A program made the translations under genes and the position numbers. 64,000 nucleotides of DNA from Desarmillaria ectypa. Its lineage: Eukaryota > Basidiomycota > Agaricomycetes > Agaricales > Physalacriaceae. The stretch is from the NCBI GenBank assembly GCA_030407005.1, contig JAUDYN010000014.1, positions 1 to 64,000 of the forward strand, read 5' to 3'. A model generated the notes under the pieces. It was not told where the DNA came from. It made no database searches and saw only the letters and a program-made list of their open reading frames with translations. This document shows positions 24,421 to 36,800 of the stretch, piece by piece. How positions within the stretch are numbered: the first letter of the stretch is position 1; each line of letters begins with the position of its first letter.

Positions 24421-25340
24421 CTCTGCAGTGCCCTTTTTGCTAGATTTCACATCAGGAGAGATATTTCTATGCTCCTTCATCCTCATTTCCCACCTGGCCA
24501 CCCTTAGTCATGAACTCTCTTTGATACCAACACTATTCTTGAACACCCACAAGATATCTTCTAAGCTAAGTCCTGCTGTCTCATGGTAGCAGAAGACTAC
24601 AAATAGGAAATCCAAAAAGCAAAGCCCAGCATAGAAGCTGAAAGCACCAGTGAGTGTTATTTTGTCCATGAGAGAGAGGTAGGTAGATTGATGAGCAGGT
24701 TACAAGCCTAGCATGTGCAGTCCCAAGGGGTGACCCCATTCCATAGACTAAAACTGGAGAAATACTACAGTAGAAAGAGATACTTGCAAAAGCTACCCTG
24801 AAGATCATACCAGAATAGGTGAAGAGTAGTATTTGTTGTAAAATAGTGTGTAATAGAGGTGATGAGTGCAGTAATAAACCATGAGACTTGACTGTGTTAG
24901 AGAGATTAGATTGGGAAGGATGTAACAATTAATTGGTGGGCTGGTCTGCCTGGTATATATACTACAAGGTATGTACTTCTAGAATATACTATTATCTACT
25001 AGTGTCCATGTCTGACTTATTGCTGAGTGAGCAGACAAATGAACAACTCAAGGAGAAGATATGCAAAGGATAGCATGCTTCAACTCTATTCTGATTGCCA
25101 GATTGCCATATGCAGCTGGGCACATCTTAGACAGTATTCATCATCTTCCAACTCTATCTATACAAAAGAAGGCCATGACAGTAAAATAAAGTTGGTACTA
25201 GAAACAATCAAGCTGATGGCAGTTGGCCAGTTGAATCTGATGCAAACAAGGTAGTGAAAGATAGTAACTATGCTAGAAGTGCAAAATGCTATAACATCCA
25301 CATATACTAACACACTCAACAATTGCAGTTCAAAGGGGCA
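24421..25340 (-). pseudogene. Decayed, rearranged duplicate of the MFS transporter
   Basis: 24521-24710 aligns with 21771-21960 of the intact gene (C-terminal GFYAGLCLLGW...PETAGLSLEEV region). 24745-24825 matches the segment before SISFHC (YSGMIFRVAFASISFYC versus PGMIFGLTLASISFHC). 25170-25260 matches the GLIVSGTNFIFTI region. Intervening parts are missing or scrambled. Differences from the intact gene are dominated by CG to TG or CA, for example at the PETAG codons, where two CCG triplets became CTG. It lies at the left edge of the CpG-poor transposon island. It has stops and frameshifts throughout, so no product is expected. Confidence 0.85.
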
Positions 25341-25730
25341 AGTTACACCTCTTGTACTTGTACTGTAGATACTAGTTCTGGGTTGCGATTGAATAGACAT
25401 TTATTTGATTGAATGTGCTTGAAGTGACACAAGTCTATACTTTTTATGCTACTGGACACAATCTGTCACTAAATTGGCTGCCTGGTGCAGTTTACTTGTA
25501 CTAAACACAGATTCTAGTCTATATCTCAGGCTTTCTGTCTGTAACTTTCTGAACTGTTTTTGCACCCACAAAGTGACTAGGTCACCAAATTCTATTTCAG
25601 GTGAGTCTATGACTTGAAGCTCTTAGCCAATAAACACATACTAATTGCTTGGTAGTGTTCCAGGGGCCAGAAACCTACACTCTTTATTGTTACATGGACA
25701 GTTTTTATACTATCCTACTTTGTCTATTAT

Positions 25731-26330
25731 TGTTATAATTTCACTAATTTTCACATTCATCTTATCATATCTAATCTCAGCACCTATCATGGATCATAGT
25801 GATGTGCTGCACCACATATATGTGTGCATCAAATTTTGGCTTCTGCTAAGCCACAGGAATAAGAACAACCATCTGCTCAGTTAACAGGAATATAGGACTA
25901 GGATCTGCTAGAAATGAAAGAAATGAAGATCAGGGAACAACAGACTACCATCTGCATGGCTATCCATTGTTAGTAACCTGCTTTTCCACCAGACTAGGAA
26001 CTGTGTCAGACATAATGGATGGCCATCTTTCAGTGGAAGCTCACACCTCTGCCTTAATATCATCAAGGATGGTGATCCCATATGGTTTTCCTTTAGAAGA
26101 ATCATCTGAGAGTGTAAAAAAGGGGGCAGACATAACAGAGCAGGTCACTACTTAGCAAGATTGTCAGAGTGGACAGATATAAGGGTAGGAAGTCAGTTTG
26201 GTATATAAGCAGTAAATGTAACTAGAGAAAGAGGATAATCAAGCTCATAGCACACTAAAGGAATAAATTTCTTATTCAAGCCTCCAGCTAAGCATACTTT
26301 AGCAGCCTCGCACCTAGTATTGCTAGCAGA
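25731..26330 (+). repeat. Degenerate Gypsy LTR-like sequence (end uncertain)
   Basis: 25731-25800 (TGTTATAATTTCACTA..., then CTTATCATATCTAATCTCAGCAC) matches the start of the LTR at 35562. A TATATAAGCAG box near 26200 matches the promoter region of the same family. The right end cannot be fixed. No gene is visible in 25341-26545 otherwise. Confidence 0.5.
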
Positions 26331-26545
26331 CAGCATGGAAGCTCATTGCTATCACTCAGAAATTGCTTTCAAAACTCAATCCCTTGAAAGGATATTAAGT
26401 CACACTCTTTCACTCTTCTCTGCTATCTGAAGCAGATCCTTACTGATCTGAAGTGGATGGTTCTTGCACTTCCTCATATACTTACTATATACAAAAGATC
26501 TTGCAAAAGCAAACTGTAATTCTCTCACCAGAGAGTTTGCCAGCC

Positions 26546-27203
26546 TTACAGCAAGTGACAAAAGAATTAGGGAATGGCAATGAACACCAATCACACTAAA
26601 CCTCTTACTACTCTACACTTAATCACCAATATATTGAATTTGGGCAGTTTTGAGTACAATGGAAGCACTCTGCAGACTTCAATAATCAAGTACAGTTGTC
26701 TTGAAGATGTTTTATCCTTTACCAGTGAGTTATATGAAGTACTACTCATACTAGTGGGGTTGGTAAGACACAATTGGGTAAAGAGTGACTTAGTTTGAGC
26801 TACTGCACTTGTTCTGACTGAAACTACTTTAGACTGGTGGCACTCTTGGCCCTATACTGCTTCCTACAACTGATAAACACCTGACCAGTTGCACTCTTGG
26901 CCTTATACTGCTTTCTACAACTGATAAACACTTGACTAGCCACATTCTTGACAAACTAGTGGCACTCTTGGTCTAAGAATAATACTACAACTCTGAGAAC
27001 TTTGCTTGAACTAACTTCAAAACACTCTGGACCTTTGAAGGATGCAATAGTGAACTCTAAGTAACTTCAATTCAATGCAATACTATGGGTGACTTAGTGA
27101 CTATTAATTACTTTATTGAGGTTAAGCACAAAAGCCTTTAGTTGGGGACACTAGTTACTACTAGTGAGGGCTCAACTGTAGGAATGGCTTGCCTTGTTAT
27201 GGC
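26546..27203 (+). repeat. Partial copy of the 1459-bp repeat
   Basis: It runs in the same orientation as 38323-39781, from the CAAGTGACAAAAGAATTAGG motif to GGCTTGCC, where homology stops. The terminal TGATGTGC end and the distal ~700 bp are missing. It sits tail-to-tail with the full-length inverted copy at 27272-28730. Confidence 0.8.
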
Positions 27204-27271
27204 CCTGTCTAACATATGACTTGGGACATAAGCTTCTCTCTGGGCTGTCTTGCATTTGGACAATCACCCGT
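27204..27271 (-). repeat. Fragment of a Gypsy LTR
   Basis: TCTAACATATGACTTGGGAC, then CTCTCTGGGC and CAATCACCC, match the end region of the LTRs at 36801 and 40638 read on the minus strand. The fragment stops exactly where the 1459-bp repeat begins. Confidence 0.65.
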
Positions 27272-28730
27272 TGATATGCTGTCTATGCATTCACACCTAG
27301 ATTTTGCGATTTTGTAACAATACTATTGCACATCTATCCTATACTAGTGATATATAGAGGACTATAGCTGAGGCTTTGAGCTGATAGTTAAAAGCAGTAA
27401 GCAACTGGTAGAGCCAGGACTTAGATGCAACACTATTAGTGGGTTAAATCTACCAGCCAGCCAGACTAGTAACTTGAATGCTAGCAGGACTAAGTGAAAT
27501 ACAGCCACTAGCAAATGAAGGATGCTACTAGCATACAAAAACCAGGAGCAGAGTACACAGATCTCATGAAGTTCTGTCACTAGCAGCCCAGACTGGGCAT
27601 AAACACCTAAGTCAGGATAACTAGTCACATGGCAATCTTGAAACAGGACTTAGAAATAAATTAGGAATGGATTAACCTTGAGCCCAGATCTGACTATTTT
27701 GATATAGATCTCTTATGATCGATGCTAGTGGAGCCGGACTGCACCCTCGATCATGATCAGATAGCTGTTACAGGTACCAATATCCGGATATTCATATAAC
27801 CGCATTACTAGGGCATGTAGTTGGGCCAAGGGTGCAGAAAGACCAACTGTGGAGTCTCTAGACCGAATATTTGAAAAGAAAACAGACTAGACCGACTATT
27901 GTGTGATTATTCACCATTATTCGTGACTAGCCAAGAAATCCTTACCAATATACCCTATACCCAGATGATATTTATAGTTCTGCCTCAGTAGTATATAAGT
28001 AGTGGGATGGGCACTCATGCAAAGCAGGCAAGCCATCCCCACAGTTGAGCCCTCACTGGTAGTAACTGGTGTCCCCAATTAAAGGTTTTTGTGCTTAACC
28101 TTGATGAAGTGATTAATAGTTGCTAAGTCACCGATAGTATTGCATTGAATTAAAGTTCCTTAGAGTCACTGTTGTGTCCTGCAAAGGTCCAGAGTGTTTT
28201 GAAGTTAGTTCAAGCAAAGTTCTCAGAGTTATAGTTTATTCTTAGGCCAAGAGTGCCACTAGTTAGCCAAGAGTGCAGCTAGTCAAGTGTTTATCACTTG
28301 TAGGAAGCAGTATAGGGCCATGAGTGCCATCAGTTTATTCTTAGGCCAAGAGTGCCACTAGTTAGCCAAGAGTGTGACTGGTCAAGTGTTTATCAGTTGT
28401 AGGAAGCAGTATAGGGCCAAGAGCACCACCAGTCTGAAGCAGTTTCAGTCAGAATGAGCACAGTAGCTCAAACCAAGTCACTCTTATCCAATTGTGTCTT
28501 ACCCACCCCACTAGTATGAGTAGTACTTTGTATAAACTCACTAGTAATGAATAAAATGTCTTTAAGACAATTGTACTTGATTATTGAAGTCTGCAGAGTG
28601 CTTCCATCATACTCAAAACCACCCAAATTCAATATTGGTGATTAAGTGTAGAGTAGTAAGAGGTTTAGTGTGATTGGTGTTCATTGCTATTCTCTAATTC
28701 TTTTATCACTTGCTCTTACCAAGCACATCA
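27272..28730 (-). repeat. 1459-bp repeat, full length, inverted relative to 38323-39781
   Basis: It begins TGATATGC and ends GCACATCA, so the ends form an imperfect inverted repeat with LTR-like TG...CA termini. The copy at 38323-39781 has exactly the same length in the opposite orientation. It contains a TATATAAG box near 27990 and two ~99-bp tandem subrepeats (about 28235-28432) built on GGCCAAGAGTGCCACTAG. There is no coding capacity beyond short ORFs. It is most easily read as a solo LTR of an otherwise unseen retrotransposon, but no clear target-site duplication is present. Confidence 0.8.
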
Positions 28731-31700
28731 GTGGGTGATAATTTCTCCTTGAAGGGCTTCATCCCAAGGAACATAGATACATCCCTCATAATACAATATT
28801 CCATTTTCCTGAGTGATTCCCCTCTCATGATTAAGAGAGTCATCTATTCCTTGATTCCACTTGTCCTTTTGTCAGGTTGTATCTCATACATGCTCTGCCT
28901 GTTCATCCACTATAGGCAAAATAAGCACTCTGAAGTGTTCAGGGGTAAGGATGATCACATTGTGATTGTTCTTTTTTCCCTGATCATGATCATTGCATCA
29001 GCTGAGTAGATCAGCTTTTCTATTAGCCATTCCCACCTTATGCTGGAGAGTAAAGTGGTATTCAGCTAACTTAGTGACCCATCAAGCTTGTCAACAGTTC
29101 AACTTCTGAGGCTTCCAGAAGTACTGGAGATTTAGTGATCTGTCCAGATTTTGATTTCCTCTTTAGCACCCATTAGATAATGACACCATTCTTCCAGGGT
29201 GAGCATAATGGCTAGCAATTCCTTGTCATAAATTTCATAATTGCATTCAGTGGCAGTTAATGCCTTGGATATAAAAGCCACCAGTCTCTATTTACTGCTC
29301 TGTTCCTGGCTAAGGACAGCACCAATGGCTTCGTCACTTGCATTGGCCTTGATTCTAAACTTCCCATCATCAGAGGGAATGGTCAGGACAATGTTTGTAG
29401 TCATTTGTAGCTTGAGCTGTAGAAACACTTGTTCCTGTTCATTCCCCTATTTCCATTCAGCATTCCTGGTTAATTGCATGAGGGGTTGAATGATTTTGGA
29501 GTAGTCATATATGAACTTCTGGTAGAAGTTCATGAATCTCAGGAAGGACTGTAGTTTCTTCTTCTTGGTCAGAGTCAGCCACTCTATGATCCTCACAATT
29601 TTAATTGGGTCTATATGAATGGCATCTTCACTGATGATAACCCTCAGATATTCAGTTTTGAGTACCTCAAACTCACACTTTTCTGCCTTGAGAAATAGTT
29701 TATTTTCTTATAGTCATTGGAGTACTTGTCATATGATTTGTCAATGTTCCTTCAGTGTTTTGGTGAATATAAGAATATTGTTGAGATAAATGGTTACTTT
29801 TTCTCCAGCTATGAGGTCTTTGAAAATATTATTCATCATTCACTGGAAAGTGACAGGTGAATTGGTTAGGCCAAAGAACATTACAGTGGGCTCGAATAGC
29901 TCTCAGTTGGTTTGGAATGCTGCCTTTTCTTCATCTCCTTCTTGAATGCATATGTTGTTATATCTCCACCAAACATCCAATTTGGAGAAGTATTTCACTC
30001 CTCATAGCTTGTCAATGAGTTTGGAAATTAGGGGAAGAGAGTATCAGTTTTTTATGGTCATCTCATTCAGTTTATGATAGTCTTGAATGGGATGAAGAGA
30101 ACTGTCCTTCTTCTTTACAAAGAAAAAGAGTGATGCAAATGGAGATTTTGAGGGGTGGATTTTCCCTGAGCTCAAATTCTCATCAAGGAATTTGTCTAAT
30201 TGTTCTTGTTTGATTTGATTAAGCAGATAGACTTTGCAGTCTAATGTGGACTTGATGTTGAGTATCAGCTTGATGGCATGGTCCCAAGGCTTTCATTTGG
30301 GAAGTTCATCAAAGTTTTCTTTTGAGGTCAAATCTCTAAAACTCTGACATTGAGGAGGTATCATTTTCTCAAATGTCTTCTTTGATTTGTTGGCATTGGT
30401 GGCTGCCACTAATTCATTAGCATGGTGCACTGCCCAAATAATGAGTTCCTGCTGCATGTTGATGGCAAGAATAGTTTCACCATCTTTCAACTCTTCATCT
30501 CACTGATCCTCATCATCTGCATCAGGAAGGGGGAGGGGATTCTTGACACATTGACAGTGTCTGAAAATCATACTTCCAGTTTTCCAATTGATTACCAGAT
30601 TGTGGCATTTCAGCCAATCATGGCCCAGATATACTGTCTTGGAGCTGAGATCCATGACCACTAGGTCAATCATCATCTGGAGTTCAACAAACTCTGTGAT
30701 GTCTCCCACCTTGTTGCAAGTTTCATCTGCATTGTATATGAGAATGGGGGCAGTGGCTCTTCAGGTATTCAACTTGTGTTGGATAACATATGATTGGTTG
30801 ATAGAGCTGCCTGTGCAACCACTATCCAGTAGTGCTCTGGTCATTAGGGCCTTTTTCCCCATGCATGGGGTGAGTTGTACATCCACCATGAAGTCTCATC
30901 CTGAGCTCTTGGTGCCTCAAATGTACTGAATTGGTTCTCAGAGTTCATAGAGTTGCTCTCAAGCTTGACTCTCTTCTGTCTGTAAGCTCTTGATGAGCTC
31001 TTTGGTGATCTCTCCAAGTCATTTGAGGTGGACTCATGTGGAGAGGACAGCCTTGGTGACTGCCAGGATCTTTGCAGTATAAATGGCACATAGAGTCCAG
31101 TCAACTCCAAACAGCTTATACCAGACATGTTCAGATACCCCCTTATTAGGCAGGACCTTGGATGAATTGGTCAGTGAGGGTTTCTGTTTTCTCATCTGTA
31201 GTTCCTTCCATCATAGGAAGGAGATATCATCTTTCTTATCAGGTACTTTGATGATGGTTACTCAGTGCCCTCTTTTTACTACCTGGGCACTAGCAGACTC
31301 TGTCTATTCTTCAGCTTTTTTGTTGTCCAAGGAATTGTCACTGTCCTTTGATGAGGTTTGGGGAGTAAGACACCCCATTTTGGAGGCACCAGCCTCTATG
31401 CTGAATGAATGTTCCAGACCAGCAGAGTTAGCTAGAGTTGTTGGTGCCAATGGTTCAGCATCCTCTTTTTCCTCCATAATAAGTGGGTCCTTTCTTGATC
31501 TTAGATCAGTGACTGGGGTTATAGGTATAACATCCTCAGAAGGCCCTCATGTTTGGCCTTGGTAGGTGCTTGAGTCCTCCTCCACAGGCCCTGGCAAAGC
31601 AGGACTTGACTCTCTAAATGAGGATGCTGGGACTTTTGGCTTCAGAGGCCTGAAGGCATCCCATCTACTCGTCCCCATCCTGGGTGTAGCCCATATTGTG

Positions 31701-34490
31701 ATGCCAGCAGCACCTAGCATATCTTGCACTTTGTTGGAGGGGTGGGATTCAGTATAGATAATAGTCTCATTGCACTTTATAAGTGCATTGTATCAGTTCT
31801 TTTTTGATTCTTCTGATGTGTCTGGGGCAGGGTTTTGAACAAAGTCATATATATTTCATGCATGTTTATCAAGTCCTATAGAATGTATATAAGTCCAACC
31901 CACAGAAGCCAAGGATGCACCATCAGATCTCTTGGCTGTGCAAGGAGAATTGAACCCTTGATAGCCTACCCTTTTACCTCCTCAATCTTAGCCTTGCTCT
32001 TCTCCACTTCATTAGTAGTCTCCACAGAGCAAATATCCCTATAGTCCTTTTTCTTGGAGCAGTCCTTGGCCATGTGGCCCTTCTTGTTGCATCAGAAACA
32101 TCTCCCCTCCACCTTGCATTGATCTACCTCTATGGGCTGTCCCTGCCTACCATATGTGGTCCATCAACTGGTATTCATATTCTGACCAAGACCTGCATTG
32201 GCTGTTGGCTTTGGAGCCATCAAACTTGTCACCCCAGCAGCTGGTTTACTGCTGGGTTGATTGTAGGTGGGTTGGGAGTCCTTCTTCTGACCACCTCATA
32301 GTACCCTGGCAGTTTGGTCAAAGACCCATTTCCTTTGCCATTCCTCATACATGTGCAGGATGTGCTCCTTTCATTCCAGGTAATTGCATGGAATATTTAC
32401 TCTCATGTTTGAGATGAAGGTTATATAGGAGGATGATACTCCTGGTCAGATGGCCTTCACCATGGCCCCTTGCTCATTTTCATCAGTCCTTCTACCTGCT
32501 AGCTTGGCTTCCTCCTCTAACTTTTGAAAGTATTGGGAGGTGGGCTGCATTCCCATTCAGAGGTCAAACATTCATTTCTCATGAACTTTCTCAATTGCTG
32601 AATCTTAGAATTGTTGAGTCATGAGTTCTATGAACTCCTCCCAACTCAGATAGCAGAAGTGTGAGGCTCTGCCATCATAGGCATTGGCTACTCAGTACTT
32701 GGGTCTCTTGTAGACCCACCAGTCCTTGGCAGCCCCCTCAAAGTGGGAGGTCATAAATAGTATCAGATGCAATGGCAACTGAAAGTAATGTCAGAACACT
32801 TCAAAGTAGGCAATGCAATTGCCAATAAAGTGTTCAATGTTGTTGTGGTCCTCTTTAAATGGTTTGGGGGGCTGGATGAGGATTGGTTTAATGCCCAGGT
32901 AAGGGGCATCATTGAGTGCATTCCCAACAGGGTTCAGATATGGATCAGGCAGAGCCTGTCCTGGGGATAGTCTTGGAATCAAGAAGCGATCCAGTCTTGA
33001 TGTTGAGGCTCATAGGGGCTCTACTAGTCTTCTGCATTCAGGTTTCTTGCTCTTATCACTAAGTTGCCAGATCATGGCATGGAGAGTCTTGGTGGCCTCT
33101 GCTTCTGCAAGTTCTTGATGGATTTTTTTGATCTATTACTCCTTTTAGGCTAATTGCTCTTTAGCTGCTTATAGTTGTTCTTCCACTAATGGTTGTGGCA
33201 GTTCTTCAGGCCTGGTGCTTGGTCCAGAGTCTTCTCCCATATCTGCAAATAGAAGGCTGCCTTCCTGATAAGGGTGATAGCTGGTTTATCAGACTTGGCT
33301 TATTGGTGGTGAGTCTGGTAGTGGTTGGGGCTGGTAGACTGGGGTATCAGGAGGATAGTGAGCATATAGCATATATTGAATGGATTCCAGTCCTGCATAG
33401 TATCCTGCATATGTAAATTTGTTGAATCTAGACTTCTCTCTCATTGAAGTCTATCCTATTCCTCTCCCTTTAGGCCAATTTCTGAAGGGCATGTTCCAGG
33501 AGCTGCTGTTCCTCTGTTGTTCATGGGCATAGCCTGGATGCCAGGTCCCCTGCTGCAGGGGGGTATAATTGTTGGTATCTGTTGGCCTAAATTTAGGTGC
33601 ATATGTTGGGGCCTAGATTGGGCCCACATACTGGATCCTCTCTGTTGAGGGCCAGCTACTTGTCCATGTCAGGACAGATCTGAGGCCATACTGTTTTGGC
33701 CTTGATGTCTGCCCTTCAAGTTCTCATGCCTCTATTCTAAAGGGGCCAAATAGGACCCAATCAATGTCAGAGAGGCTGAGCCACTCATAGTCAGCTCCAT
33801 CATAGTTAAAGGGATTATCAGGATCTTGGGGAGCAGCTAGGGTCAGGGAGTCATTGGAGATGATGATAAGAGGGAGTGATGAGGAGGATTCTGTTCCTTT
33901 GGTTGTTGGCTAGGATCCTCACTCCTGCCTTGTGACCCAGAGGCCATATGGGTGGGTCATGGGATGGAATATACCCATCCTGGGGTTATTTGCATGTTGT
34001 ACCCTTGTATGAGCTAGGCAGGGGGGAGAGGGGGACTCAGAGGGGGCTCAGAATATACCCCATATATTCTGCGGGTGTTCTTGTAGGTTAGGAGATTGTT
34101 CCACCCTATTGTTAGAGGTGGTGGGGGCTCTCCCACATGGAGAAAACTCCTCCAAGGAGTTTGTGAAGTGGACCCAATGTTAGGGGATCCCTTCTTTACT
34201 AGGTGCCAAACACACAGGATCCACCCTTGTGGGGGCAGGTCACCTTGGTAAGACATAATGTAGTTGGAAGGGTGGAGGAGGATAGGGTCATAAGAGTTGT
34301 CTTTAGCATAGGTATGCCCAGATTTCTTCTTTGTAGATTAGGACAAAGAGTGTAGTGAAGAGTACTAGTAGAAAGGCACCATCAATAGTGATGCTGGGAG
34401 CAATAGTTCTTTTTTCTTGTGGTTTTTCAGGCATATGAGTTGCTACTTTGCAGCTAGCAGTGAAGGAGCAGGTAGAATCTTTTGACTAAT
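28731..34490 (-). mobile_element. Internal region of an old Gypsy element (gag to RNase H), heavily mutated
   Basis: Read on the minus strand from the LTR at 34491-34857: Gag start MSYQGDLPPQGWILC (34256); CCHC knuckle near 32064-32100 with a stop inside; retropepsin core LLDSGCTGSSIN near 30810-30835 followed by VYLGHDWLKCHN; reverse transcriptase with FFGLTNSPVTFQ and a mutated active-site box YLNNILIF near 29780-29800; RNase H ([22 protein letters not shown]) at about 29100-29250; and the start of the integrase zinc-binding region (EGCIYVPWDEALQGEI) ending at 28731. The 1459-bp repeat replaces the remainder. Many TGG/CGA codons have become stops. CpG is almost absent across the block. No functional product is expected. 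Confidence 0.88.
30500..30840 (-). pseudogene. Gypsy retropepsin remnant
   Basis: The catalytic D-S-G (LLDSGCTGS) is followed about 60 residues later by the VYLGHDWL flap-distal strand and HNLVINWKTG, the expected order of a Ty3/Gypsy aspartic protease. One in-frame TGA interrupts it. Confidence 0.75.
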
Positions 34491-34857
34491 TGTTAGGACC
34501 AAGTCTCATGTGATCTTGGGACTGTGCACAACTCTAGGGCTGTCTCATATTCAGACAATCACCCATGGTTAGAGTGCAGCTTAGTCTTTGGATGTATGAG
34601 GTTGTTTGGTATAGAATTAACTTTAGTTGAAAGATAGGGAATATACAAGCAAACTACTCCACTTATATACTAAAAGATGTGAATTAATAATAGATGTGAC
34701 TATATGTTGTTCATGTATGAAATAAGTAAAGCCATGTGGTTATGGAATGACCATGGTGAGGCATCCAAGAATAGATTAGCTGCATGATTATGGAATGACT
34801 GATGAGCAATAGTGATTAGATGTATGATAAGATGAGAAAAATGAAAAAACCATAACA
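34491..34857 (-). repeat. Gypsy 5' LTR of the minus-strand element (367 bp)
   Basis: It starts TGTTAGGACC and ends CATAACA on the plus strand, the same termini as the 423-bp LTR family but shorter and diverged. It separates the minus-strand gag on its left from a plus-strand Gypsy fragment on its right. Confidence 0.75.
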
Positions 34858-35561
34858 TCATCCCAAGAAAAAGCTTGATGACAAGCAACTCAGGCCCTTT
34901 CCTATCATTGAGAAGCATAGCCTTTCATCCTACAAGCTGAAACTTTCCCCAACATCGAAAATCTATCCAGTCTTCAATAAGACTCTACTCATAGCATACA
35001 TTCCTCTCACCTTTTCCAACCAGGAACAACCACCCCCTCTCCTATCAGACATCATCTATAGTGAAGAATATGAGATCAAAACTATTCTAGATAACAGACC
35101 CCACAAAGTTCATGGTAGAAAGGGTCAACCATCAAGGACAGTGACTGATTATCTTATCAAATGGAAAGGCTCTGGATCAGAAGAGAACCAGTAGATAGTG
35201 GAACAGAATTTAGACAATGCAAAAGGAGCAATTGCCAAATACCTTAAAGTGAAGGGAGCCATGGAAGTCCAAGTGGTCATAGTAACTCCCACCATGGCCA
35301 TGGTCATCATTGATGCTAAGAAGAATAATGTTGTCATATTTCGTTAAAAAATATTCACACATTGAATATTGATACTACAAGGAAGAGATCCCAGAGCTGA
35401 AAATGCTCATCAACAAGTATTGGAAGGCCAACAACTAGGATGGGAATGGGGAAGAAATGGAATGGCACTGATAATACACAGAACATATAGAGGACCCCTT
35501 TAGAAGGACCAGTAGTCATGTCATAATGATAGTCAGAATGTCTGTCTTAACAAGGGGGTAT
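34858..35561 (+). pseudogene. Gypsy integrase C-terminus and chromodomain remnant
   Basis: The plus frame reads KKKLDDKQLRPFPIIEKH, SSYKLKLSPTSKIYPVFN (the typical integrase GPF/Y-like C-terminal module), then YEIKTILDNRPHK and TDYLIKWKGSGSEENQ (chromodomain, with the tryptophan after ENQ mutated to TAG). It runs to a purine-rich tract (AACAAGGGGGTAT) before the LTR at 35562. It is a truncated second Gypsy copy, broken on its left by the LTR at 34491-34857. Confidence 0.85.
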
Positions 35562-36438
35562 TGTTATGATTTCACTATTTTTATGCTTATCTTATCTTTC
35601 TTCTGATCTAGGCACTGATCTTATTATATCTAATCTCAGCACTAAATCATGAATCATGGACCAGTCACCTCATTGTTACCAAATAACAATAAGCCATTGT
35701 GCTATAGCTTGTGATGGTCACCTGGTTATACCCTTGTATTTATTGTTTCATGCATAGACACATCATTCTACTCTTTATTATTAGACCTCTAGTTTTAGTA
35801 TATAAGTAGGATAGCTCTTGCTATATATTCTCCAGCTTCAAGTGTTACGATTTTTCCATTTATCTTATCTTATCCAAGTCATATCCATGACTCATTCATC
35901 TAATCTAGTAATGACTCCAACTCATATCCAGCTACTCACCAGTTACCACCCTCATTCTCACCATCTGTCACCCCAGACACTTTCTATTGGTTGTATGATC
36001 CTTCTGGACCACCATACTTCGACACCATTTATGCATGGACTCTAGTGTTTCATCTATATATAACACTGTAGAAATAGTATATAAACAGAGTAAACTACAT
36101 AGTTGTACTCTATCTCTTGACTAAATTCAACTCATATACTCCTTGACTCACACTACACAGAAGATTAAAGCTTCTATCTCTCTAATAGGGTGATTGTTCG
36201 AACACATAACAGCCTAGAGAGATCAGCTGATGTTCCAAGTCACATGCCCAAGGCGGTCCCTAACATCAAGCTAAGTTTAATCTATACCAAACTTTCTTGT
36301 TGACTCATCCTTTTGCAATAAGACTAGTCCTTATTCTCAATTCTTCATTGACAATGTTCTAGGACTCATTGGGTGACTGTATGAATGCAATACAGCCTAT
36401 TGTTTATCTTTGTTGTTCAGCAGAGTTTGTGTCTAACA
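35562..36438 (+). repeat. Gypsy 3' LTR interrupted by a younger solo LTR
   Basis: It starts TGTTATGATTTCAC after a polypurine tract and ends GTCTAACA. Removing the insertion 35843-36265 plus one 5-bp duplication leaves about 449 bp of continuous LTR with its TATATAAG box just left of the insertion. Confidence 0.75.
35843..36265 (+). repeat. Solo LTR, 423 bp, with TCAAG target-site duplication
   Basis: TGTTACGATTTTTCC...CCTAACA, the same length as the LTRs at 411, 36801 and 40638. It is flanked by TCAAG at 35838-35842 and again at 36266-36270, so it is a true insertion reduced to one LTR by recombination between its LTRs. Confidence 0.95.
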
Positions 36439-36795
36439 AGTCTTCAATATCTATAGTGCAGAAGTAGTCTCCAAAGATGTCTCTAATAGTACCAATCATC
36501 TTTTCAAGCAGTTGAGAGGAGTACTAGTGTATGTGAATGTTGTTGAGGCTTTAGGGTTGCTAGGACAATCTTTAGAGGATAGTAATGATATGTTGTGGGC
36601 AGTGCATTGGGCAGAGGAGTACATGGTGAAAGATGAATGGTTGTAGCATGTAGGTGGCAGCAATCTAAGGTGAGCATGAGCACAGATCAAATGTCTCAAC
36701 CTATAGGAGATGAGGTCAAAGGCAGAGATACAGCATAAGGCTGGAGAGCATCAGAGATGGAATATGATGACAGCAGCACTGATGGATAAATATCA
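36439..36795 (+). other. Unassigned CpG-poor repeat sequence
   Basis: No coding frame or LTR feature is recognised. It forms the left flank of the Gypsy element at 36801. Confidence 0.4.
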
Positions 36796-36800
36796 GTGCC

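Noticed and set aside
28241..28432. CRISPR-like array (GGCCAAGAGTGCCAC repeats)
   Set aside because: Only two ~99-bp tandem units inside a retrotransposon-type repeat in a eukaryotic genome; no spacer structure.
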